Part shown: positions 36,196-48,573 of the stretch, piece after piece
Position numbering within the stretch: the stretch's first letter is position 1
Layout: the number at the start of each line of letters is the position of its first letter
Origin: Colletotrichum lupini
Lineage: Eukaryota > Ascomycota > Sordariomycetes > Glomerellales > Glomerellaceae
Assembly: GCF_023278565.1 (NCBI RefSeq)
Contig: NC_064676.1
Span: 7,378,001-7,442,000, forward strand
Length of the DNA stretch: 64,000 bases
Reading direction: 5' to 3'
Notes under the pieces: generated by a model
The model's input: only the letters and a program-made list of their open reading frames with translations
Told to the model about the DNA's origin: nothing
Database searches by the model: none
Position numbers and translations under genes: made by a program

Positions 36196-37464
36196 ATGTC
36201 CGCCATGCGCGCTCAATTGCCCTTGCTGAGGACGGCGCAAGGTGTGCGAGCTGGTCAATTGCCTTCTTACGTCTGCAGGCAATGTAGAGGCATCCAGATT
36301 AGCGCTGCGCCGACGACTGAAGCGCCCAAGGTTGGCGGGGATGTCTTTGGAGCTCGAGGAGCGTCGCGGGATGCCGCCGGTATGGTCAATGGTTCAATGG
36401 CATGGAAGTTGGTACAGGAAGAATACTGACTGAATGACAACAGACGCTCGGTTCGAGGTCCTCGGATCACCATACTCCCTCCTCTCCGTCTCTCTGTCGC
36501 CGTCGCAGCAGCTTTACACCAGAAGGGGAACATTGGTAGGAGTTGCAGGCAAGGCTGAAAATGTGAGCATCGGTTCACACTCTGCCCCTCTGATCAACAT
36601 CTAATCAAGAAATTACAGGCCCAATCGACACTTTCCATTCTTTCGCCCTTCACACGAGCCTTCCTCGGCGTTCCTTTCCTGTACCAACGCATTTCATCTT
36701 CAACGCCCCTCACGGCTCTGATTTCCACAAAGTCTCACACAACGACCTTTTCCGTCCTTCACCTCGATGGTACGACCGACTACATGATCTCCCAGCGCAA
36801 TGCGCTTCTTGCCTGGACGGGCCACACACTCTCCGTATCGCCGCGTATAAGCCGTGGCCTTTCGCTTGCCCACTGGGGAAGCACTCACCTCACTGGCAGA
36901 GGCCTCGCTGCTCTGTCCTCCCCCGGTCAGGTGTACGAAGTTACCCTCGCAGAAGGCGAAGAGTTTGTCGCTCACCCCTCGCACGTCGTCGCATACGCCG
37001 TCTCTCGCAACCCTCCTTTGCCGATGCGCCTAAAGTCGAACATCCTCCGTCTCCAAATTCCCAACATCACTCGCTTCTTCCCCGAGACAAATTTCATGAA
37101 AGCGATGCGCAATACCGGTACATACAAGAATGTTGCTCGGTGGTTGTTCACTTTGAGGACGTCGCTCAGACGCACGATTTGGGGCGACCGCCTGTTCCTC
37201 CAGTTCCGCGGCCCGACAACCCTTCTCATGTCCAGCAGAGGCGTCAGAGTTGCTGATGCTCTCACCAATAAGGAGGTCAACGAGATTGCAGATGCGCCGG
37301 CTGGCGTAGTCCCAGACGCTGTTGAATTGACCACTAAGCCAAAGATCGAGGCAAAGCCCGTATCGGTCGAGCAGCCACCATCAGCCATCCATGTCGCCAG
37401 CGTATCGCGTGATGGAAAAGTCAGCTTCGAGGACGCGAAGGATCTCAAAGAGTTTGTGCGATAG
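36196..37464 (+). CDS. AIM24: Mitochondrial AIM24-family protein
   Basis: Three exons (36196-36379, 36444-36562, 36619-37464) join to 382 aa. The N-terminus is basic ([20 protein letters not shown]), as for a mitochondrial presequence. It continues into [36 protein letters not shown] and [19 protein letters not shown], and then the repeat-rich core [20 protein letters not shown] and [20 protein letters not shown]. These are characteristic of AIM24, a mitochondrial inner-membrane protein needed for MICOS integrity in yeast. The start is either 36196 or 36205; an open frame further upstream (from 35992) lacks presequence character. Introns have GT..AG ends. Upstream lies the AT-rich block, only about 300 bp away. 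Confidence 0.87.
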
Positions 37465-39443
37465 AGGCGGAACCAACATCGGAATCAAATACAGGCACCC
37501 CTGTGCCGCGAAGCAGAATTGCCATGGCAATTTGATCAGACAGCCACAAGGCTGACAAATGTAACTTTACTGTGTAATAGACAACGAAACGGTCAGGTTA
37601 CAATGCTGCATGTGGATCGACCTGCAGGTTAAGTCCGGCTGCTGTAGGACATTTCCGCCGTGGGATGCTTTAGTATCGGCCGGATCTTCTTTACTCGTAT
37701 TCTCGTGATGTGTCCGTATGGATAGTTATCATCTCGGAGATATGAGTTCGTTCGTCGTCCGATCCCTGGACATTTCGCTAGAATAAACTTGATGGATGAC
37801 AACTTCGGATACAAAGTCACAAAACCACGTGGTTTTGCGCCGTTGATGTAATCCGGCTTAGTGGTAAACAGCCACGGAGGCTGGTATTATTGACAAGCCT
37901 GACGTTCTAAATGACACTTCGATTTCCGACCGAGCGCCGAGCACACCCTTCCGAGACAATAGAACAGTGGTGATTGGTTCAATGGTCAAAGGTGAACAGC
38001 TTGTAGCATCCCTCATTCCAATCCAGAGTCTCTCGGGCTTCGCGTTTTCATCTCAAGACCGAGCCATAAAGTCCCTTTCCGGGACCCCCACCCCGGAACA
38101 CGGCTCCGGGCTAGGGTACGAGGCGGGATCTTGCAGCCAAGGCGGGTTCTCATGAAGAAGATGATTTTGAAGATGCCAAGAGTCTGGATCAGGAACATTG
38201 AACCTATGAAGAATCATGAGGAGCATGAGCCTGGCCATTCTCCAAGTTTGCAGAATTAATCACTCTACTGGCCTAAGAGTAATTGAAGAAGCTCCCCTGT
38301 TGCACGAAAAAGATGATCACCTAGCTGTAAATGGGATGAAGCCTCACCGACTCTCCAAACGCTAAGCGAAGATCAGCAACCAAGTTCTCCTCGCTCACTT
38401 GAAAGTTGAAACCGCACTGGTTGATCGATCTAAGACGGGGTAAAAGCGACTGACCTAGCGGCCGATATTCGTTTCCGTGAATCACAAGCGCACGTTCCCA
38501 CCGCGAGACTCCCAAATGACACTGCGACAGGCGACAAGCTCACAAAGCTAAGAGATGACTACCCAAGTACATTCGTCACCACAACAGCTGGCCATACCCT
38601 AGTTGAGCCGCTTGGAAGCAAGCGGTCCAACCTTTTCCCATTCTCTGCCTAACGGCTTAGGTTTTCACATTTCTCGAGTGGGCAAAGGGGCCTTCGGCCG
38701 GTAAGTCGCTTGTTATATCCGGCCCGCTAAGCTAAGGGTCGCCTACCCCTCCCCAGGATCTTGGTATCCAGAATTGCGGTGATCCAGAAGGGCATGGCGT
38801 TTAAAACCGAACATGGGTTTGTCTGGAGTCTTCTGCATTCTCCGAGTCTAACCCCCCAAAACAATCTTGTGTCTTTACGCTTGAAGGGCGAGAACTGCGC
38901 GAGAGGAGCTTATGCCAACATTTGTTGATTCCATGTCTATGTTCGATTAATAATTGTCCGTCACTTGAGCCGCACCATGGAACTTGTCGTGGAGTGTGGA
39001 AATACTTTCTTCATTCGGATATAGGCAGGGCCCCAGAGAATAAGAACAACACGAACTGCTGCTACTGATCGTGCTGGTATTACCTTGGACTATTACTTGA
39101 TATAGTCCCATGTTTAGCCGACCAAGAAGCAAGCAATCTCGTTGAGCTATTCACCGACGATACGAAACGACGCGATAGTTCGCCCCACAAGCATTGCTCG
39201 CACCCAAGGGGTCCAAGGGAGTTTCTTTTCTAATCTCATCAAGGAACTTTTCGCCAACAAGATCTGCGCCCGCGGACTGAAAGGCGGCGCTGGCCATCGA
39301 CGCTTCACTCGAAGCCACTTGAGAGAAAATATCGAGAAAGGGAGCAATACAAACCAATACGAAGCGGCAACCCGTCCGTGTCACAAAAGTTCGCTGAGGG
39401 AAACAGTCGCAACAACACCAGTTCAACCCCAGAATCCACGGCC
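37465..39443. other. Intergenic, about 2 kb
   Basis: No gene supported. It includes the AIM24 3' region and a long leader of the MFS gene. Short open frames here have no family resemblance. Confidence 0.5.
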
Positions 39444-41094
39444 ATGCCGCGCTCTCAACACGCCCTCTCAACATCGTCCAACTCGTCAACCGTCATGGAC
39501 AGGTCCACCGCGCCCGCAGACCCAGAAAAGTCGGACCACATCCCCTACGAGTCCTCCTCCTCCGCCCGCCAATCCCTAGATCGCATTCCCTCCCAGCAGC
39601 GCGACACCGAGGCCAACATCTACCCAGAACCCGCCAACGTCGTCGAGGCCGATCTCGAAAAGGGCGGCTTGGCGCACGCGACAGCAACGCAAGATGCCAA
39701 GGCCGATGGCCCGGTCGGTGGTGATGCACCGTCACCGCCCGCGGCCGGCCCGCCGCCGGGGATGAACCCGGCTGACTTTCCCGACGGCGGCGCCCAGGCT
39801 TGGCTTGTCGTCTTTGGAGGGTGGTGCGCACTGTTCTGTACTTTTGGGTTGATCAACTGCGTCGGCGTCTTCCAGGCGTATTATGTGTCTGGTCCCCTCA
39901 GCTCGTATCCTTCGTCGACTGTCGCGTGGATCACCAGTCTGCAGGTCTGGGTAATGACCTTTATGGGCGTCATTGTAAGTTTTTCCCCCGGAGAGCCTCT
40001 TTGCCGCTGTCTCGATAGCTGACGATTCGCTCCAGTTTGGCCGTTTATATGACACATTCGGCCCCAAGTACCTCCTCTACTGCGGTACCGTCGTCTACGT
40101 CTTCGGTCTGATGATGACCTCGCTGTCAACACAGTACTACCAGTTCATCCTCGCCCAGAGTCTCGTCTCGTCCATCGGCTCGAGCGCCTGCTTCAACGCC
40201 TGCATGTCGTCCGTAACCTCGTGGTTCTTCAGGAGACGCGCAGCCGCATTTGGCATCATGGTCTCCGGCTCCTCGCTCGGCGGCGTCATCCTACCCATCA
40301 TGATGTCCAAGATGATTCCCCAGGTCGGCTTTCCCTGGGCCATCCGCGCCGTGGCATTCCTGTTTCTGTTCTTGCTCGGTATCGCGTGTCTGACAGTCAA
40401 GTCTCGGCTGCCGCCTCGCCCGCGCCCATTCGTCTTCAAAGAATACGTCGATGGTCTGCGTGAGCCGCCCATGGCTATCACAGTATGCGCATTGTTCCTC
40501 TTCTTCCTCGGCATGTTTTTGCCTTTCAACTTTGTCATCCTCCAAGCGCGTGCGCAAGGTATGGATGAGAACCTCGTCATTTACCTTTTGCCCATCATGA
40601 ACGCTGTCAGGTAAGCACCTATCGCCATCATTATCTATACCATGGTACTAACAACGCGTAGCATCCTCGGTCGCATCGTTCCCGGCATTGTCGCCGACAA
40701 AGTCGGTCGGTACAACGTAATGATATGTATTACCTTCATCAGCGCAATCTTCTGTCTCGGCCTCTGGATCCCAGGAAAGAGCAACGCCGCAATCATCGTC
40801 TTCCTCATCATCTTCGGCTTCTCCTCCGGCGGCTTCATCTCACTAGGCCCGGCCTGCATTGCCCAAATCTCCGACATTAGACAGATTGGCGTTCGCACCG
40901 GGACTGCGTTCGCCGTTCAGTCCTTTGGAGCATTGGCTGGTAGCCCTATTGCCGGCGCCATTGTCGCGTCGCAAGGAGGCACCAACTATCTTGGGCTTCA
41001 GCTGTTCTGCGGCTTCTCGATGCTGGCGGCGGTTGGTGTTTTTATCGCGGCGAGGACTGTGCAGGTGGGATTCACGCTGAAAAAGGTTGTTTAA
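39444..41094 (+). CDS. MFS monocarboxylate/riboflavin-type transporter
   Basis: Three exons (39444-39974, 40036-40610, 40662-41094) join to 512 aa. A ~115-residue Ser/Pro/Ala-rich cytosolic N-terminus leads into [20 protein letters not shown], the MCT-family start of TM1 (DGGxxAW). Further motifs are [37 protein letters not shown], and in the second half [18 protein letters not shown] and [20 protein letters not shown]. Twelve membrane segments can be counted. Family members import monocarboxylates, riboflavin or related small acids at the plasma membrane; the substrate cannot be told from sequence. The ATG at 39444 is used because upstream the frame opens only with GTG. The N-terminal tail is unusually GC-rich and low in complexity. 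Confidence 0.9.
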
Positions 41095-41995
41095 TGGGAA
41101 TTACGCTGGGTTCGAAGCGAAAGTCTAATCCTGGCATACTGCATGTCAGCAGGAGAATGAGAGTTTACCGGCCGATATGTCCGCAACCCCGATCTCCGCT
41201 CTAATCGCCGGCTCCGGTTCCGGCGCCGTTTATGAGCCGTGCCCGATCCTACCTCATGATCGGCTGCGCGTCTTTCTCCCGTGTCCGGTTGCATGCGAGG
41301 AAACAGAGAAAGAAACAATGGCAAAAACAACGATGAAAGAGAGTTTACATAGAATATTTGTTAATGGTGGAATAAAAAACGTTGCTGTCTCCAATACCTC
41401 TGGGCTTGATTCCCTACGTACACATCCTATGTAAGCTCACGCTTCTGTAGCTAAGATGTGGCTAACGGGAGTTGACAGAGAATTTTGTCAATGAAGCTTC
41501 AGCGATTGCAAGCGACATGGCCTCGACCAGTTTACATGTAATCATTGAGACGGAGTTCCCCATCTCTGCGACTCTTCGGAGCTCCGGAAGACCGCAAAGA
41601 CTGCGGCTTACAAGGTCTTAATTAGATTTGAACGAGACAAACATCCTCCATAGTACAAGAATCCAATGATTTGAGACCAGTTGAGGTTGTTTGATCTCTC
41701 GCTTCATGTCTTGAGCTCCACCACTGTGACCTTCAGTTGCCGTCTACAAGGTCTTGTACAGGCGTAGGCTCGATTTTTGGGAAATCTTTCTCGAACTTAC
41801 GACGGGAGCCATCCCAAAGTGAGCATAACCACGTGCACAACCTAACCCGAAGGGCCCGAAGGGGAAAATGAAGCTCTGTTGCATCTTTTCGATTACAATC
41901 TAAACAAGTCCTTGCAGGATCGCGATTGATTCCTCTAAGCGGTCTCGAGATCATGTCGAGTCATCAGCGATGGAGAACTTGTTGCTTTGCAAAAG
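41095..41995. other. Intergenic, nothing recognised
   Basis: 3' flank of the MFS gene and 3' side of the NmrA remnant. No supported gene. Confidence 0.4.
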
Positions 41996-42901
41996 TTAGC
42001 TTTGATTTGTGACCCAAGAAAGAATTTTGGAATTACCTTTGATCCCTTCTGCGACTTGGACAAGACCGTTGTAAACGGTCTCGTCGTCAATGGGGTGGGT
42101 AGCTCTTGGAATGTGAACTGACACTCTGAAAAAGGGCGACATTAAAGTAAGCAATGCCACACGTTTGGTCAAAGAGGGTGGGACTATCCTCTGACTCAGG
42201 GATCGACGCAGCGTTGATAGCGGTGTTGACAAAGAACGCCATTTGTTCGAGGTAGGAGGCAGAGCAGCATAAGTCGGGTAAGTAAGTGGTCGCGGAAGTG
42301 TCCGAAAGTCACTCGCCCCAGTGAGATCAACTTCATCTTCGTAATGGCCGTCTTCTTTCTAATAATAGGAGATATTGACGCCCAGGCCCTAGGTATTACG
42401 CAGATCTGAGTGATGTTTATGAGTGAGTTGATGCGGTCCTCTAGATTGGCGACGATGCAAGGTAAGGGGGAAAGGTTGAGACTCCATATTCGGGTAGGTA
42501 AGGGATGCCGAAATGGCTTGGTATGAACCTCCTCGTTGTCTTCGATCTCTCAGCAGCTGCGACGAGATTTAACTCTGACTGGCTTTCCCTGGTAATGTTG
42601 TAGACTGTTGAAATTACGGTGTCGACATTGTATTTCTCAAGGACGGCCGTGAGAGAATCAATATCAGAATAGTCTACAGCCACGAAGCGAACATTTGGGG
42701 CTGCGCCTCCGGGTTGTCCTGAGACCTAGGTGAGAACATAACTGTTAGTATTGAGTCTTATTACTAAAATGCATGGAGCATTGTCTTGTTGATAAGTACC
42801 TTTCTCGTCAGCACGATAACCTCATGTGTTCCTTGGGCCGAAATAGCTTCAACAAGATCACGGCCAGGGCCGCTGATTCCGCCAGCAATTGCCACAGCCA
42901 T
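41996..42901 (-). pseudogene. NmrA-like / isoflavone-reductase-type oxidoreductase, decayed
   Basis: Exon 1 (from 42901) begins MAVAIAGGISGPGRDLVEAI, a dinucleotide-binding start in which the usual GxxGxxG is degraded. After an intron with an ACTAAC branch site, exon 2 gives NVRFVAVDYSDIDSLTAVLE, VDTVISTVYNIT and RRFIPSHFGIPYLPEYGVST. It then meets a stop at about 42441, where about 200 more residues are expected. A later fragment (about 42245-42120, FFVNTAINAASIPESEDSP, CGIAYFNVAL) matches the family's AAIPGxGxxP region but is not connected by a sensible exon. The central part is therefore missing or scrambled. Confidence 0.75.
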
Positions 42902-43544
42902 ATCGGTCTTATCTTTCGTTATCTTACTTTCAACAAACAAAACCTTTCCTCAGTGATGGCGAAGGGGCTCAGAAAATTCAGTCTCTCCACACTGTTCGAA
43001 CTTTTCGTCCTATATATGTTTGTGGATCAATGACGGCGTGTATCAAGAGCCTTGCTCATGCCAAGAGTGAAGACTCATCTCGCTCTTCGGACAACGCCAA
43101 TGCGTCCGTCACATGGCAGTATTGCGGCTAGCAGCGTCATGAACCGGAGATTAAGGACAAGATTTCGGAAGCGCAAGAGTCTGAGCAGGCCATGACCAAC
43201 AAGCTTAGAAATTCAACTCGGCAGCTTCCGTTAATATGGTCTGCCCCGAATTTAGCGGTGGGATGTGCAGCTGTCGCGGACACGGGATCTCGTAGGTTTC
43301 GGGGCTCTCGGGGACCGAAGACTCTTTTGGCCCGCCCCTCCCGACGGAGATAGATCGTTCGCTTTTACGCGATCCCAATCGTAAGTCTTCTTGATTCAAA
43401 AGTTCGGTTATCTTTTCTTCTAGGAGATTTTCATTCTGTTTGTTACAAAACCAGTACAATAGTATGGTACTCGACTCTATGTGTCTATCGTTGATCTCGC
43501 ACCCAGCCCCAAACCTCGAGCTGGGATAGCTTGGTGAAATCCGA
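42902..43544. other. Intergenic
   Basis: The NmrA promoter and the 3' side of the downstream regulator; nothing else recognised. Confidence 0.4.
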
Positions 43545-46006
43545 CTAGAAGAAGCCCATGACCTGCTCCCCACCAAACATCATCTCCATGTCCTGGTTAG
43601 ACTGCCCGTGTTCAGCCGCCAAATGATAATTGCCCGCCATAGCATTAGCCGGATAAAATTGGGTCAGCCCCAGGGTTGACAGAGACGGGACAGACGCCCA
43701 GTCTTGCTCGCTGCTTGTCTGGATGTGCTTTTCTGCAATCATATAGAGCTGTCGAGTAATGTCATAAAAGTCCTTTGCAGAAGGTGATAGATCGGCCCCC
43801 TGCTCAAGGCTGTCTGCAAAGCATTTGAGTCGTTGCGCGTCGCTCGAATCTTGAGTCTCGACTATGTGGCAAAATACCACCAGGAGTGGAATAAAAGGGG
43901 TTTGGAGTAGTCTCCTGAATACACAGTGGCACCCGTCAATTTCACAACGGATGATCTAGAAAATCGGCATGAATAGTGGTATTGGGCTTACCAATGGAGG
44001 TAGAGATTCACAATATGTAAGTCGCCGCTCATCAAGGGGACGCACTCAAGATGGGCGTCAATTGTCGAGCGTGCATATGCCAAGCAGTCCGGTGAGAAAG
44101 ATGGCACAGAAGCTCGAGAAGTTCTTGCCCTGCATATCAGAGTTCCTGTCGTATAGTACATGACTTTGGCGGATATCGCAAGAACATCATCCAACTTCGT
44201 CGTTGGTTCGGTACCATTGGCAGAGGAAATCCTTGAGTTGACCTGATTGTACGTTACCATCATCATACTTGAACTGAGTAACAAGCTCCACGGTCCTACA
44301 TACCAGATTAACGGGCTCTATCAACTTGAGATCAGCAAGCAGGCTATCTGCTCGCTCGGATAAGTCTTCCTGGGAGACAAGCTGTGCGCTTCGACTGTAG
44401 AGCAGATCGTAAATTTTGCTGTGAATTGAGGCATTCTTGACCCAGAACGGCACAACTTTATCCCACAGCCTTGGTAGACAGACCAGATTGAGCCCCTTGG
44501 GTATGTCAATATCAGAGTCTCTAATCATGGAGGCTCTGCCCACGCGCAAGGCAATACTCTTTTCCAACCCGTAGACGTGCCAGAACAACAAGGCTTTGAC
44601 GTTTCTCGTACTTTCGTCATCAGCAACAATAAGACTCTCGTCATGGAAGCCTGCAGCCATGCAAAGCTGCGCTGCGAAGCAGATCAACCTCCATGCCAGC
44701 CACGGTTTTGCCATCTCGATGGCGTGCGTTGTCTGGGTTGTTAGTGTGGAACAAGGTCAACATATGATGGCTTGACATACGCCGAGGATCAATGCTTGTA
44801 CGTTTTTGGCTTTTGCAGATAAACCGGCATCTATCGTTGCTACTGCGGCCGTGAGAGCGTTCCTGCACATTGCCCCCCAGGCGAGAGACTGTTTCCGAGG
44901 CTCAGACTGTCCCACACTGGGAGGACAAAAGTACTCTGTGAAAAGAGAATGCAGGCCCGAGTTCACTATAATGAAGTCAATGGCAGTATAGTCGTCGACG
45001 GAGAAATAGACGTTCCGGCAGAGGTCAATGAAGTCCGAACATGGGAGAAAACACCTCAAAACAAAGAAACTGCTGGGAGGGTTGTCTATCAACTCACAAT
45101 TCTCAGCAAAGGACTTTGGACAATGACTTTGACACAAGATATAAGTTGATCCACGTACCTTTCAGTTGTCTAAGCACACCAACGACAGCGGCTATGGGCG
45201 GCAGAGGCATGTTTCGGTAAGTTACGGGCTTCTGGGCTAAGTGTCGTTGGGAAGATCCTGCTGGGCTCTGAGATCCCACGACTCTATGCGCACTAGCAAC
45301 GGCATTCACGTAGCATGAGGTACCCAACTCAATGGCCGCACTTTCTGTGAGTCTTCTTGTTGCTGCCATCTGGAATCTCAGTGAGGAAGGGCCTTCAACC
45401 GGCGGAGCTTCATCTCCTGCATCATAATCTGTGGCGACGTGAGGCGTATCCTTTACGGAGAGCGGCACTTCTAAAGGGGCCTTTTCAGGGGTCAGCCCCG
45501 AGCATGAGCATTGTGTTGACGCCGCACTCTGTTGTTGTTTGAGCAGCAAGGACTCAATATTGGCTAAGCGTTTATCCAAAAGGTCAATCTTCTCCTCGCT
45601 GCGAGCCTGTTAGCCTGGAAGATGCTGCGAGGGAAGGAAAGGCTTGATCGGGAAACACACTACTGCAGGGATACATGAACCCTCTGGCGGGGAACCTTGG
45701 GCTTCTGACCAGCGCCAGTAAATGTGCAGTCCTGTGACGACTGTCGACAGTTGAAGCAAGGTACGCTTTTGTCACATCGAACCTATCAGAGTGGCTGTTA
45801 ATGACTGGTGTTGATCACAGAGACAGAGACAATGATGCAGAAACTTGTGCCCCTAGAACATTGCTGCGTCTCATCTTGGAATCATTGCAACACGTCCACT
45901 TACTTTGCGCAACCGGCATAAGTCACACTAGACACATTTCTGTTAGATATGTACTTAAGTAGGACCACAATCGATCTTTGCTTACCGCAGTTGCCCTTGA
46001 GTCCAT
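43545..46006 (-). CDS. Zn2Cys6 transcription factor with fungal-TF (MHR) domain
   Basis: The gene starts at ATG 46006 (MDSRATA) and has about eight exons; exact boundaries in the middle are approximate. The zinc cluster is assembled across two introns from CDLCRLRK and VRCDKSVPCFNCRQSSQDC (CX2CX6CX5CX2CX6C). The next exon provides a coiled linker (LDKRLANIESLLLKQQQSAA). Then come helical MHR segments: SVDDYTAIDFIIVNSGLHSL, WGAMCRNALTAAVATIDAGL, LAWRLICFAAQLCMAAGFHD and KALLFWHVYGLEKSIALRVG. The last exon (43880-43545) ends GGEQVMGFF. This layout is standard for fungal pathway regulators. No frame break was seen. Its targets are unknown; the nearest gene is the decayed NmrA-like oxidoreductase on the same strand. 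The many small introns make the termini the safest part and the middle less certain. Confidence 0.83.
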
Positions 46007-47288
46007 GTCAGCTATTTGGGCTTGAATGCAGCTGCCTCAAGCTGTGTCGAGTTGTTGGGGCAAGAGTCGTGGAATCTCCTCTCGGACTCCTCGGTCGCCA
46101 TTGCCTGGACTCAGTGACATCCCGTCGGTGGGAGTGTAGTGTCGGCCTCCGAGGAGACCGAGCAGGGATGCGTGCACAAATTTCCATCTCCGTCTGTGGG
46201 CCAGATCCGAGATCTGAACGAGCAAGGGGTGCGGAGCAGTCCGCCCGGCGCTCGGCCCTCAACTCGGCGCCGGCTGCGGACCTTGGATACCAGTCACCTG
46301 TACTATTCATTGGTGCCATTGTGCTTGCCTGTCAATTAAAGTCAGGGTTGCTTATCGGGTGCTATTGTTCTTCGTACAATACAGGCTGACTGGTCAGCTT
46401 TCAGCTTATTATTTTGGCTAGCTGCCTTATTCTCTTGCGATTGTAGCAATACTCCGTGAGAAAGAAATCAGTAAATTCTATGAACAACAAGGTCCAGTCT
46501 AGAGATGCCCTTGTATCCCGGTGATATCGACTGAACTTCTCTAAGTTTTGACTCCTTTGAGGCCGCCCGACCTTACAAAGAGTATTGTTTAGTGTGTCTC
46601 ATCGATTTAAGTAGAACCAACGCCGTGTGACAACTTCCTCGTCACGGCAAACTGCGCTGATCAAAACGTGTAGGATCCTCGGCAACGATTGGCTGATGAA
46701 CAGTCTGTTCCATGGTATCGGCTGAGATGAGGGCACCAAGATGTTTGGAGCGGGTGACTCGACGCTTGCTGTCTTTGATTCAGCTGCAGGTACGAGAGGT
46801 GTTCTAGACAACCCCGATCAAAGGTTCCCCTGTCTCGTGGAAGAGTCAGCTGGACCGAAATCGGGTCTTCGAATTAGCGATCAACGCAAACATTGAGTCA
46901 AGATCATGGGCCCTTCAGGCTTGAAAAGGCTCAAGAAATCGCACTCGTCGGCTAAGAATGTTATTTTGCTGGCAGGAATGGTTGAAGCAAATGAATGGGA
47001 CGAATTGAACTGTATCTAGACACGGTCATTATGACGCTATTGATCTCAACCCCTCAGCAATTGGCAGCAAAATCTGACAGAACACATTCCAAATCCGTGT
47101 GGTTGACTCATTCTGCATGGCGCTAAATGCTGACTTCAGCTGGTCAAAGACTGGCGGCGGGGATGCGATGTGGATTGACGGGGATAAACTTAAAGAGCCT
47201 GGTCTGTCCAAAGCTGCCATCATCATCAACATTAGTTGCCTGAAGAAAGTCTATTCTAACATCGACGACACTTTATCAACAGGCTCTT
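46007..47288. other. Intergenic, 1.3 kb
   Basis: Divergent promoter space between the regulator and the small plus-strand gene. No gene supported. Confidence 0.5.
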
Positions 47289-47843
47289 ATGGCTTCACGA
47301 ATGAGTACCGCGGACCTTGTCAATCATTTGAAGGCGATCTACGCTTCGTATAGACATACCGCGGATATCGATGCGAAGGGGATCTTTTTTTCTCCATCTT
47401 GCTACCAAATATGTCGCCCAAACCCCTCGTTTGCTGCGCACAATCGTGAGACAATCGTGCGCTACCTGCACGAGTATGCACCCAAAGACGAAAACGGGGC
47501 ATCGGGGTCAAGTGGAAAGCCAGCGAAGAAGGGATATTATACGATACGACCACTCGAAAAAGAGGAGTTTGAGTTCGGCGCCGACGAGCAGACTGCTCCT
47601 GCCGGCTTTTCTTCAGCGTCGGAAGTCGAACAGAAGGCCAGAAGAGAGGGGTGGGTGGGATTGAGGGTTGATCTTTGGGATGAATCGCTAGGTAATGAAA
47701 TAGACAGGAAAGAAGACCTTTTGGTCAAGGTGCAGTACTGGTGGCGTAGAGAGGAAGGCAACTGGATGCAGATCTTTCACGACATTATGTACATGGGTCC
47801 GCGTGATGGGAGTGAAGGGGTTGATGCGGAGGTCTTGGAATGA
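47289..47843 (+). CDS. Small unrecognised cytosolic protein, possibly SnoaL/NTF2-like
   Basis: Single exon, 184 aa, start MASRMSTADLVNHLKAIYAS. The N-terminal half resembles the small NTF2/SnoaL-like fold in pattern (helix, then FFSPSCYQICRPNPSFAAHN and RETIVRYLHEY). The C-terminal half ends in a beta-rich WWRREEGNWMQIFHDIMYMG, which fits a sheet strand with a closing Trp-rich edge. The fold assignment is a guess from pattern only. Charged Glu/Lys-rich middle. No signal peptide or membrane segment. Confidence 0.6.
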   Translation: MASRMSTADLVNHLKAIYASYRHTADIDAKGIFFSPSCYQICRPNPSFAAHNRETIVRYLHEYAPKDENGASGSSGKPAKKGYYTIRPLEKEEFEFGADEQTAPAGFSSASEVEQKARREGWVGLRVDLWDESLGNEIDRKEDLLVKVQYWWRREEGNWMQIFHDIMYMGPRDGSEGVDAEVLE

Positions 47844-48573
47844 CATCCAGACCCATCACATTTGCGAGACAAGAATGGATGACAGGTAACTCAGACGAAG
47901 GGTAGCTTGCTGGATGTCTCAAATTGTTCGGCTGGAGTTGGCTGTTGAAGTGTTTCGTTAATTTCATCACACTCGATTCCCATGTCTCATAATGGTTCGT
48001 TCTGTTCTGGAATCATTCAGCATGGTGAGAGGGTTAGAAACAGGCTTGTGTCGCGGGCTGGGAGATGAAGCCGCTTGGTATGTACATCCTCCTCAAAATC
48101 ATTGACATGTCATCGTCTAAAGTACCTACGTCGGCATGGACGGTACGCTTGTGTACACTGTTATGTCCTGATTTTGGTCAACAGATCCGCTACAACGAGC
48201 GAGAAGAACTATCATTGACTGATGGGGAAAATCTACCAGACATTGTTACTTATGAACCAAGTTTAGAGGTAGTGTAATTACCAAGTGTCTCATTGTTGAC
48301 AGTACAGTCACCTCAGCTTGAAGAGTATCACAGGTTGGCTCCACCTCCAGTGGTCTTATCTGCTCGGTTGATAGTTCCAGAATTCATGCCTGTCTCTCGT
48401 TGGATTTGACCAACATTGTCTTAGATTGAAATTTGACAGGAGTTCTAGGCGATGTCAGGATCATTTAGATCTTCTCTGAGCGATATCTCGGTCCATTTCA
48501 TACCAGAATCACCCCGAGATGAATGTTGACTTTTCTGACTTGACCACAATTCACCACAGTGGGAGAATCCATC
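47844..48573. other. Intergenic, nothing recognised
   Basis: 730 bp without a supported gene between two plus-strand genes. Confidence 0.5.

Noticed and set aside
39493..39831. 112-aa Arg-rich minus-strand frame
   Set aside because: Antisense of the GC-rich N-terminal tail of the MFS gene.
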